64,000 bases of DNA. Source: Rubripirellula lacrimiformis (GTDB lineage: Bacteria; Planctomycetota; Planctomycetia; Pirellulales; Pirellulaceae). Each line of letters begins with the position of its first letter. The first letter of the stretch is position 1. The translations under genes were made by a program, and so were the position numbers. The notes under the pieces are model-generated. The model was not told the DNA's origin. It searched no databases and saw only the letters and a list, made by a program, of their open reading frames with translations. Shown here piece by piece: positions 42,969-51,097 of this stretch. The DNA lies in assembly GCF_007741535.1 (NCBI RefSeq), contig NZ_CP036525.1, forward strand, positions 6,138,001 to 6,202,000. The letters are read 5' to 3'.

Positions 42969-44738
42969 CTATCTCGAAGCCAGGAACGGTGAGATTCCCA
43001 AGGTCAATTGCGGATGTTGTAGCAGGCGAGACAATGAGTTCAGCCCCAACAACACTTCGTCATTAACCGCTCCGTTATTCTCAAGCACATCAATCGCTTG
43101 CAATGTGGCGGACATATCGACGTATCGTGAACTATCACCTGACTCCAGATTCCGACGAAGCGTTGCTATATACCCCTCGCGGACAAGATTGCTCGCGCAA
43201 ACCGATCGCCGAAGCTTGGGATATCTCCTCAAGCCAGCCCTATAAAGCTTAGGTTTCAGAAACGCCTTACTCAGAGCGATTAGCTGGGACGACTCCTCTA
43301 CTCGTGGTTCCGAGTACGCTTTGCCACCATGATCATGATCTGGGTCCTGTAATCTCCTTGCCGCCTCGCCAAACGTGTGGCGACCGCAACGAAACTGAGG
43401 CGGACATCGAGCTACCCATTTCCAAATTGATGGATGCAATACCGGCGTCGAAGATGGGGCTTGCTCCATCCACGCCAATAGTGTCGCAAAATGTATTTGC
43501 CTGGAAATTTGACCTAGCACTATCGAGTCTAGCGTCGTTTCCAGCGTCCCCGACACCGTCGTCTGAATCGAGTCGAAAACAGCTTTGGTCGCGTTTTCGA
43601 GTAGATCCCTGCCATTCGGTTTCAACAAAGTCCAAAGGAAGTCAAATCCGCCAGAATTCTTCCTCCCAATACATAAGTCAAAAATATCTGCCTTCTCGCC
43701 AACGAGCGCCCTAAGTCGGCGGCGAGCAGGTGGAATGGCATCGGAACGCTTTAAAAAATATCCTTTCAAAAGCGTGTCAAAGAGGTACCCATTGACAACA
43801 AATTTGCACTTTGGGTTAAAAACGCCTCCAAGGATCTGGAAATGTGTCGCAAATTGGGAATCAAGTAGCCCGCCGGTGAGAAAACAGGCGTATTCCGCAA
43901 CGTTGCTCCAGTGTTTTTCCGGGAACGTCACCTTGGTCCAGGCCACACCTGCTGCGGTCGCCAAGGACTCTGCCTGCTCGGTCTCGGAACGCCGCAAGTC
44001 GAACGTTATCGCCGAGTCTAAATGGCTCAACCGGGCTAGCAGCAGTTCGGAATCTGACCCTCCTGAAAAAAACAGTGAGCATGGCGTTGCGTCAACCTCA
44101 GCTAGGCTCTGGGACATCGCACTGGCAAGCGCTGCCACGGCTTCTTCTTGAGACGAAAATTGTCGCTCTTCCTTAGCTGGATCTGGACCGTTAAACGATA
44201 AACGATTTGCATCAATTTCAAACATTTCGCCCGGCCGCAAGCTTCTAACGCCGTGGATCGTAGTTGCACGCGTTGGAAGCGAACCAAACGCAACCGCAAA
44301 CAGCAGGTTTCCCACGTCTGGTTCAGCATCATTGCAATTTACCGCGTGGGACCACAGTTTATCGGATATGTATACTCTTCCGTTATGCTCTCCAACGAAC
44401 AATTCGCGAGATGCCTGATTGTCAACAAAGGCGATCGCATTGGATGAATCGTGTTCAATCGCAATGCCGCGAAAACTCCCCGAAGTGCTCGCAAGCCACT
44501 CGAAGACACTTTCGCCATCCCTTGGCAACCTATCAGGGAAACCATCAACGAGCAGGAATCTTTCTCGCGACTCGACAATTGCTAACTGCGGGATCTCCTT
44601 GTTCAATGCAATGACGAGAGCTTTATATCTACCAAACAACCTCTTAATCACAGTATCGTGATCGAAACTTATGGTAGACAGCACATGCTCGGCCGGAAGT
44701 TCATTGCTTCGGTCGAAAACGAAAGTAAAACCAGGCAT
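42969..44738 (-). CDS. Asparagine-synthase-like protein lacking the N-terminal glutaminase cysteine
   Basis: 589 residues. The N-terminal half resembles the class II amidotransferase fold (GFTFVFDRS, FEWLASTSGSFRGIAI, DNQASRELFV), but residue 2 is Pro (MPGF) where active enzymes need Cys2. The synthetase half has an intact PP-loop, LFFSGGSDSELLLARL (about residues 221-236), that binds ATP. Such proteins in polysaccharide or lasso-peptide loci can form amides with ammonia or other amines, or have lost activity. The region looks more A/T-rich than its neighbours. It may amidate uronic acids of the glycan. It has 189 bp of gene-free DNA downstream and 137 bp upstream. Confidence 0.78.
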   Translation of the reverse strand: MPGFTFVFDRSNELPAEHVLSTISFDHDTVIKRLFGRYKALVIALNKEIPQLAIVESRERFLLVDGFPDRLPRDGESVFEWLASTSGSFRGIAIEHDSSNAIAFVDNQASRELFVGEHNGRVYISDKLWSHAVNCNDAEPDVGNLLFAVAFGSLPTRATTIHGVRSLRPGEMFEIDANRLSFNGPDPAKEERQFSSQEEAVAALASAMSQSLAEVDATPCSLFFSGGSDSELLLARLSHLDSAITFDLRRSETEQAESLATAAGVAWTKVTFPEKHWSNVAEYACFLTGGLLDSQFATHFQILGGVFNPKCKFVVNGYLFDTLLKGYFLKRSDAIPPARRRLRALVGEKADIFDLCIGRKNSGGFDFLWTLLKPNGRDLLENATKAVFDSIQTTVSGTLETTLDSIVLGQISRQIHFATLLAWMEQAPSSTPVLHPSIWKWVARCPPQFRCGRHTFGEAARRLQDPDHDHGGKAYSEPRVEESSQLIALSKAFLKPKLYRAGLRRYPKLRRSVCASNLVREGYIATLRRNLESGDSSRYVDMSATLQAIDVLENNGAVNDEVLLGLNSLSRLLQHPQLTLGISPFLASR

Positions 44739-44875
44739 TTTAGAAAAGCATCATATCAAAAAACGAACGTCGCCGAGCTTCGCAGCAGCTAATCTCAAGA
44801 TACCGTCACGTGTAGAAGAGGCAAACGATCTGACAGTTCTGTATTTAGCACCGCTAGTCACTGCCGGCTTAGCGT

Positions 44876-45523
44876 TTACTCAACAAGCTGATCTCGACGC
44901 ACGCCATCGAAGAGGTAATACACAACGCCTTCACGGTGTGTCCCTGCTAAGCCCCAAACGCTGAAATCATCAAACAATCCGCCGTACCGTTCCGTCACCT
45001 CTCGGCATGACGCGAAGTGCCGCACATGACTGACGTAAGGGAAGTTTGGTATCGTACACAAACAACGCGTGCCCGCCTTGATCCGCTGAATCATTTCCAG
45101 ATCCTGCTCGATGTGCTCAAGCACCTCAGTGCACACAACCGTGTCGTACGACGCGTCGGTGAGAATAGGGGACTGAATCGCATCGGCGGTCTCGAAACGG
45201 TAGTTAGCGAGACCCTTTTGGGTAGCTTGCCGGATACCTTCTTGGCTGATGTCTACGCCTAAATAGCCTAGGTTTAGATCGCGATACAGAAGTTCGGCAA
45301 ACTGCCCGGAACCACAGCCGATCTCAAGAACCTGGCTCGCTCCGCCCGTTCGCAAACGCTCTACCAGCACAGTCCACAGGAAATAATAACGCGATTGCCA
45401 AAATGGTTTGCGATACTCTTCTGATGAGGCGTACATATCATCATAAAACCCCGGTTGCTGCTGACCTACGGACTCGGGCTTTTTGCCAATTCCCAATGCG
45501 GACTTGATGGTTTGCTTGATCAT
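44876..45523 (-). CDS. Class I SAM-dependent methyltransferase
   Basis: About 215 residues with motif I QVLEIGCGSGQFAELLY (about 64-80), acidic motif YLGVDISQEGI (about 87-97) and motif YDTVVCTEVLEHIEQD (about 127-142). ATG at 45523 or TTG at 45529, the latter with GGA at better spacing, could start it. It lies 23-29 bp after the flippase gene stop on the same strand. The acceptor is unknown. Confidence 0.85.
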   Translation of the reverse strand: MIKQTIKSALGIGKKPESVGQQQPGFYDDMYASSEEYRKPFWQSRYYFLWTVLVERLRTGGASQVLEIGCGSGQFAELLYRDLNLGYLGVDISQEGIRQATQKGLANYRFETADAIQSPILTDASYDTVVCTEVLEHIEQDLEMIQRIKAGTRCLCTIPNFPYVSHVRHFASCREVTERYGGLFDDFSVWGLAGTHREGVVYYLFDGVRRDQLVE

Positions 45524-45552
45524 TTTCAACGTTTTTTCCTTTTTGATTTACG

Positions 45553-47097
45553 TCACCGAGAGAACGCGATACGAGGAAGCGAAACTAGCTTGCCTAGCAC
45601 CACTGACCGTTGCGCCGTTGAGAGCAAAAGCAGCCCCAACGGCATCGAGATCACAACTACGGCGATTCCCCTGGAAGCAAACGCAGGCCAGGTTGCTGGC
45701 GCAGCCGTAACCTGCGTCATTAGCTGCATCGCACCCAGCAACAGCATTCCAAAAATCACTGGCCGAACAGCTAACTCGGCGAGCAACCGGCTGTACCGGA
45801 TGCCGAGGACTTTACAGTGCAATGGCAGGTGATATCCGAATCCCATAATCGCGGCCGGAATGGCTGTCCCGATGGCCACACCAATGACGCCTAGCCAACG
45901 ACCGCAAACCAAACTTAACACAAGGTTCAAAGCGGCCTCGGCAAACAAGAAGAACGCCAATCGCTTGAGCTGCCCGTCAGCGAGAATCAACTGGATTCCA
46001 GCTCGCTGCAGCCCGACGAAAGCAAAGGCGATCCCCAGCGCAAGAAATAACGCAGGAGCCTGAGCGCGTATCGCTTCGGTTTCCGCACCGCCACCCAACC
46101 AAAGCAAAAGGAAGGGAGTGATCCAGGTCGCCCCCACGATCACGATTGCAATCGATGTTGCAAAGATGATCCGCGTGGCACCGATGTACAGGTCTCGCAA
46201 ATGCTCGCGATTCCCATCTGCCTTCAACTGGACCATCGTCGGAAATAAAATCCGCACAGACATGACAATTATCCGGTCACCATACTCCACCAGCGCACTA
46301 GCAATCCCAAACGGAACCACGGCCGCCGCCGAAAACAAAACGCCTATGACCAATGCATCGGAAAAACAGATTAGTCTCCGACTGATGTGAATCAGAAAAT
46401 TCCACACTCCGACGTTGCTGAGCTCGCTCAGTTCCGACCGATTCAATTTTGGTACGACGCCGCGGATCCCGGGCAGCAGGTATATCGCCAGGCGCGAACG
46501 GATCACGCTGTCAATCACATTGCTAATCAGCAATACCACGCTGAGCGCCAACAGGCCGCCGCCATTGACCAAGGCCAGGTAAGTCAATCCCGCGGACAGC
46601 AGGCGAGTCACCACGGCGAGCCCGTTGGCAATATCGTAGCGCTGCAGACCGACCAGAACCGCACCGTAGGGGGCAAACGGCATCTGTAGACCCACGGACA
46701 CCGCCTGTACCAAGATGACAATCCATAACCCTGACTGCACTGCGGGGGCCATCTCGACTGCGCGGGGCAGCACCCACCCCAACGCGCCTCCAATCACCGT
46801 CACCAGCAGGCCAAGGCACGCCAACATCGGGACTGCCGCGCCTAAATGACCGCGGACAGCATCGATGTCGCCCGCGGCGATTCGCCGAGTGATCGACTGT
46901 GTCAGCCCGGCGCGCAGTCCCATATCCACCAAGCCGTAGTAGCCCACAGTGGCTTGCAGCAGCAACCACACCCCGTAGGCCTCAGTGCCAAGGGCACCAA
47001 TGACAAAAGGCGTCAGGAAAAATGTGACGACTAGTTGGCTGGCAAAACCGACCCAACTTGATGCCAAATTGCGGACAACCGTCCTGGCGACGCTCAA
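45553..47097 (-). CDS. Wzx-like lipid-linked repeat-unit flippase
   Basis: 514 residues with about 12-14 membrane helices of the MATE/polysaccharide-synthase fold, starting with LVVTFFLTPFVIGALGTEAYG. It carries oligosaccharide repeat units on the lipid carrier across the inner membrane. TTG at 47097 is chosen because GGGAG lies nine bases upstream and the membrane domain begins soon after; the 86 residues added by the frame back to 47355 have no membrane or domain character. It heads the long minus-strand glycan operon, just after the big repeat region. Confidence 0.88.
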   Translation of the reverse strand: MSVARTVVRNLASSWVGFASQLVVTFFLTPFVIGALGTEAYGVWLLLQATVGYYGLVDMGLRAGLTQSITRRIAAGDIDAVRGHLGAAVPMLACLGLLVTVIGGALGWVLPRAVEMAPAVQSGLWIVILVQAVSVGLQMPFAPYGAVLVGLQRYDIANGLAVVTRLLSAGLTYLALVNGGGLLALSVVLLISNVIDSVIRSRLAIYLLPGIRGVVPKLNRSELSELSNVGVWNFLIHISRRLICFSDALVIGVLFSAAAVVPFGIASALVEYGDRIIVMSVRILFPTMVQLKADGNREHLRDLYIGATRIIFATSIAIVIVGATWITPFLLLWLGGGAETEAIRAQAPALFLALGIAFAFVGLQRAGIQLILADGQLKRLAFFLFAEAALNLVLSLVCGRWLGVIGVAIGTAIPAAIMGFGYHLPLHCKVLGIRYSRLLAELAVRPVIFGMLLLGAMQLMTQVTAAPATWPAFASRGIAVVVISMPLGLLLLSTAQRSVVLGKLVSLPRIAFSR

Positions 47098-48363
47098 GAA
47101 CTGCAACTCCCGAGAACGAAACAAAACATATAAACTGCGCCGCTGAAAATGAATCGAATGGCGACCACGGCAGCAGCCTTTTAAAATGGCGCTCTGCAAT
47201 CCACCACTGGACCGCAGCAAGCGAAGGGACACATGCCGGTCCGCGCGGACTTCGTCCACTTGGGTGACACGCGAAACGCGTTTCAACCAGGGCGGAGAGT
47301 TAGTGTAATTGGGGAGAGGATCCTGTGGCCGCTTTGTTTGCGACAACTCCGTCACGAGGCCAGATAAACATTGGGGCGGGGTTGTGGCGGGCTGTTACAG
47401 GACCGCCGAACTCGCCCACTGTCTTGCTGAATCTGGACGAACGCGGGCCGCTCTTGCCTGGCCTACCGGTGACGGCAGCTCTGCTTGGCGGGGTCTCTCA
47501 TCCTTGCTGCAGAACTTATCCGATGAGACCGTTTCCGCAAGCGAAGCAATCCACCACGGATCCGGTTTTTGCAACACTGCGGTTTACGGCATGTTGATCG
47601 AATCCAATTGCAAACTTCGCAACCATCCAGCTTGCTGGAAAACCGAAGTGGGAGCGGGAACATTTGCCGGCCAATGCGAGTCCTCGCTCACGCTTCGGGT
47701 TGTGAAATTTAGCTCAATCGAATACTCGCTCAAATGGATGAACAGTTACCTAATTTCATGGTTAGGTGCTCGGGCGTTGGCACCGGTTCTTGGGGGACGT
47801 AACCGCGACTAACGCTCTGTTGATTTGTTAACCCGCTGCGTGAGCGAGGGACTCGAGGTGATCCCTCGCTCACGCTTCGGGTTGTGAAATTTAGTTCAAT
47901 CGAACACTCGCTCAAATGGATGAACAGTTACCTAATTCCATGGTTAGGTGCTCGGGCGTTGGCACCGGTTCTTGGGGGACGAAACCGCGACTAACGCTCT
48001 GTTGATTTGTTAACCCGCTGCGTGAGCGAGGGACTCGAGGTGATCCCTCGCTCACGCTTCGGGTTGTGAAGTTTCGTTCAATCGAGCACTCGCTCAAATG
48101 GATGAACAGTTACCTAATTTCATGGTTAGGTGCTGGAGCGATCGCACCGGTTCTTGGGTGACGTAACCGAGGCTAGCGTTCTGTCGATTCAGTAACCCGC
48201 TGCGTGAGCGAGGGACTCGAGGCGATCCCTCGCTCTCGCTTCGGGTTGTGACTTAAATACGAAGCCCAGGAAACCAGCTCAATCAATAGGCCACTTACGC
48301 CAAGGCGGACCATTGCCATGAAAACTTCATCGGCAATGGCTCACCGCGACAGAACCGATTGCC
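47098..48363. other. Large intergenic region rich in repeats
   Basis: About 1.27 kb between the flippase start and the 3' end of the sugar transferase-deacetylase gene. Its centre is the 182-bp tandem array (47681-48250). The flanks include a fragment near 48285-48350 (GGCAATGGCTCACC) related to the MITE-like family. Short open frames inside the array repeat with it and are not taken as genes. The promoter of the flippase operon should lie in the first 300 bases, but no clear box was found. Confidence 0.55.
47681..48250. repeat. 182-bp tandem repeat array, about three copies
   Basis: The head of each unit, AACCCGCTGCGTGAGCG, occurs at 47830, 48012 and 48194, exactly 182 bases apart, and a partial first copy starts near 47681. 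Each unit has a stem (CGTGAGCGAGGGA / TCCCTCGCTCACG) followed by about 110 bases of unique sequence ending GGACG[T/A]AACCG. The third copy has diverged most. The same stem occurs alone at 11250-11303. Confidence 0.9.
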
Positions 48364-50244
48364 TCATCCCAATGGACTGGCACTGCCACGGCCGTTTCCG
48401 CCCATCGTGGCCTCTTGCCACTGGTGCGTGACGTTGGCCATTGAATTGAATTGGTGGCAATGAAGCATGCGACGCAGACGACGTTCCGTTTTTTCGAGCC
48501 CAACGTAGTGACGGAATCGACTCTTGATGCCCACTTTGGTGATCCGTGGCTGATCGGGGTCGTATTCCCAAGGATGCGTGTAGAACATTGCTGGCCGACC
48601 CTGCGAGCGGACTGAATCGATTGCCGCGCTGGTCATGTGGTATGGGAACAGTCGGAAGTATCCACCGCCGATCGGTACCGATACGCCCTGGACACTGCCG
48701 ATCGAAGGCGGGAACTCTAGAATCGTTCCGTTATCCGTCCGCAGTTTATGAATATGTTTTTGGGCAGCGGGCATCCCGTAGCGGTCGTGGTGCCGAATCG
48801 GGAAAATACTGCTGTCGGACTTGTATCCCAGCTGAGTCAACACGTCCAACGCCCAAGTCGTGTCTTCGACAATGGAAAAGCTTGGGGCGCGGTAGGCTGT
48901 CACCTCGACGCCACAGGCACTCGCGATCGCATCGCGACTCTCGATCAAATCTTCCGCAAACTCATCGGGCGTGATGTTGTAATTCAGGCGGTGCCAGTAG
49001 CCATGGCTGGCGATCTGGTGGCCGGCGGCAGCAATCCGCTTGACCAACGACGGGTAACGATCGGCGACCCAACCGAGCACGAAGAACGTGCCATGCACCT
49101 CGCTTTCTTCCATCAGCTGAAGCAACCGCATCGTATTGGATTCGACTCGACTGGTCAGCCGATCCCAATCTTTCCGCAGGACACGTTTTTCGAAAGCGGT
49201 GACCTGGAAGTAGTCTTCCACGTCAACGGTCAACGCGTTGTCGATCGTCTTCATCGCCTCGCGTGACACGGCGGACACTTCCATGGATTCCGCGGCCGAG
49301 ACCGCTGGTTCGTCTCGATCACCTTCGCGTTTCAGAATCACACGTGCGAAACGATGCATGCGATCAGACCGCTGGCGTAGGGCCCACGGCACCAATCGAC
49401 CATGGTCCATCCGCGATTCGTCCAGCAGGTTCGCATCCAACAATAACCCCCGACGACACAAGCTTAACGTCCGCATCACGGTTTCCCCCTGAATGCCGAA
49501 CATTCGCATGCCCGTGGCCAGGATCAAACGGATGTCGAGCCAAGCATTCGCGTTCTCGATGTAGTAGAGATCGAAGATCAATTTGCGGCGCACATCGTCC
49601 AGCGTTTGATCCGGTTTGAGATTGACTTGAGCCAAGCCTGTCAGCCCAGGCTTGACGCTGTGCCTGTTGTCATAACCGGCGACTTCCCGCGACAGCCTTA
49701 GAACGATTTCGGGGCGTTCGGGCCGCGGCCCCGTCAACGTCATCTCGCCGAGCAGGACATTGACCAACTGAGGCCACTCGTCCATATGAAGCGCACGCAG
49801 CCACTTGCCAACCGGGGTGATCCGATCATCGCCTTCGGCACACCAAACCGCCTTGCCATCCGATTCACTATCCACTCGCATGCTGCGAAATTTGTAGACC
49901 GTAAAGACGCGTCCATTCAGCCCCACACGCTCTTGCTTATACACCGCCGGCCCGGGCGATGTGAAGCGAATCAGTGCATAGATCAGCAACATCCATGGCG
50001 ACAGCACCAGCAAAAGTCCGAGCCCAAGCATTCGCTCGACCGCATACTTGAACCGGAAATAACGAGCACGCTGGTGCGTTTCCCACGGGCTAAACCGCAT
50101 TGCCGGCGGCGAGGAAGTGGCAACAGGACGTCGTCGCCGCCCCCCCCGAGGTGCTCGAAAAAGCGCCGCGGACGGCGACGCGGGGGATGCATGGGGCGAT
50201 GCATCCGATAACTGTTCGGCGTCAATTTTGTGTGCTTGCGACAT
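48364..50244 (-). CDS. Sugar transferase - PEP-CTERM-type polysaccharide deacetylase fusion
   Basis: A 626-residue protein made of two functions normally separate. Residues about 65-280 are a bacterial sugar transferase (polyprenyl-phosphate glycosylphosphotransferase): a membrane stretch, then PGPAVYKQERVGLNGR, FRSMR and MTLTGPRPERPEI. From about 338 it is a NodB-like deacetylase of the exosortase-locus type: LTVDVEDYFQV with the metal aspartate, HGTFFVLGWVADRYP, and HQIASHGYWH with two metal histidines. The C-terminus FNSMANVTHQW matches the DUF3473-like tail. It starts the glycan and later deacetylates it, if both parts work. ATG at 50244 has AGGAAG six bases upstream; the frame from 50322 is rejected. 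A fusion of these two is uncommon. Confidence 0.9.
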   Translation of the reverse strand: MSQAHKIDAEQLSDASPHASPASPSAALFRAPRGGRRRRPVATSSPPAMRFSPWETHQRARYFRFKYAVERMLGLGLLLVLSPWMLLIYALIRFTSPGPAVYKQERVGLNGRVFTVYKFRSMRVDSESDGKAVWCAEGDDRITPVGKWLRALHMDEWPQLVNVLLGEMTLTGPRPERPEIVLRLSREVAGYDNRHSVKPGLTGLAQVNLKPDQTLDDVRRKLIFDLYYIENANAWLDIRLILATGMRMFGIQGETVMRTLSLCRRGLLLDANLLDESRMDHGRLVPWALRQRSDRMHRFARVILKREGDRDEPAVSAAESMEVSAVSREAMKTIDNALTVDVEDYFQVTAFEKRVLRKDWDRLTSRVESNTMRLLQLMEESEVHGTFFVLGWVADRYPSLVKRIAAAGHQIASHGYWHRLNYNITPDEFAEDLIESRDAIASACGVEVTAYRAPSFSIVEDTTWALDVLTQLGYKSDSSIFPIRHHDRYGMPAAQKHIHKLRTDNGTILEFPPSIGSVQGVSVPIGGGYFRLFPYHMTSAAIDSVRSQGRPAMFYTHPWEYDPDQPRITKVGIKSRFRHYVGLEKTERRLRRMLHCHQFNSMANVTHQWQEATMGGNGRGSASPLG

Positions 50245-50379
50245 GGTGCTTCCTGACAATTCAGGGGCTCTTTTGGGGCATCGGCGGGGCGGTGGGGCAC
50301 GGGTGGTTCTGCTGCGATCCACGCAGTCCTGGGGAACGATTCGGGCGGGGCCCCCCAGCGGGGCATCCGAGAAGTGTTC

Positions 50380-51093
50380 TTATCGTAGCAGAGGCTTCAC
50401 GATCGGCAACCATGAAGCCAGGAAATCGGCGCAGGGATCGAAATCTTCCGTCGCGATCGGACCAGCGATTTGGATTTTGTAGAGGTCGTCGGTCATCCAA
50501 ACGCGGGGATATTTTGCCGCCACCCAGGGACCACCGTCGGACCAGGCGTACCAGGATTGGAGCGATGGTGTGGGTTCTCTGTTCTGGGAAAATTCAACCG
50601 ACCAGAGCTTGTTGCGAACACTGTCGGCCGCCACCGTTTCCTCTCTTCGCGGGCGAGTTTGCTCGGTCCCAGCACCGCTGTAGCAGACTTCGGGAGTATG
50701 CACCGCGATCGGCCCACGGGGGCCGAAGAAGATGGCGGCATTGACGATCGCCCCGGTCCCGGCATGGCGGTACGAACGTATATCACTTCCGTAGCAGCGG
50801 AGCATCTCGGCCGCCTGTTCGTCGAGCGAATCTTGGTGGACCAAACGCCAATCCCCCACCACTTCGGGCAAACTGGAGAATTGATCTCCAATGGCAGTTT
50901 TTTCTGCGGCGACCGACCAACGTCCGTTCAGGAGGCCATGGGCAACAGCAGAGAAAAGCGTCAGCGCGATCAGGATCACGAAGGCGGTGCGACGCGCGGG
51001 GACACGACCAACATCGCCACCGGCAGCGACGGCGCTGTCCGCAATCGCATCATCGACAGCTGCGTTTTCACGAGGGGAATTTGTCGTTGTCAT
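50380..51093 (-). CDS. EpsI-like exosortase-associated protein
   Basis: 237 residues with one N-terminal membrane helix (FVILIALTLFSAVAHGLL, about 37-54) and an outer domain of the EpsI type (DUF3485), with GPIAVHTPEVCYSGAG (about 124-139) carrying the typical H-x-P-E-V-C-Y core. EpsI proteins are found with exosortases, fused or beside them; here the two genes are about 8 kb apart in the same locus and same strand. ATG at 51093 lies four bases after the TPR gene stop, so they are one transcript. The role is a processing or assembly factor, not settled in the family. Confidence 0.88.
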   Translation of the reverse strand: MTTTNSPRENAAVDDAIADSAVAAGGDVGRVPARRTAFVILIALTLFSAVAHGLLNGRWSVAAEKTAIGDQFSSLPEVVGDWRLVHQDSLDEQAAEMLRCYGSDIRSYRHAGTGAIVNAAIFFGPRGPIAVHTPEVCYSGAGTEQTRPRREETVAADSVRNKLWSVEFSQNREPTPSLQSWYAWSDGGPWVAAKYPRVWMTDDLYKIQIAGPIATEDFDPCADFLASWLPIVKPLLR

Positions 51094-51097
51094 CGGC

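Noticed and set aside
47098-47355. Longer start for the flippase
   Set aside because: The 86 added residues lack membrane character, whereas TTG at 47097 has a good ribosome site and leads into the first helix.
47730-48097. Two 61-codon minus-strand frames that are nearly identical
   Set aside because: They are translations of successive 182-bp tandem repeat units and have no independent evidence of coding.
47681-48250. Regular spacing recalling a CRISPR array
   Set aside because: Units are 182 bp and nearly identical throughout, with no short repeats separated by unique spacers and no cas genes.
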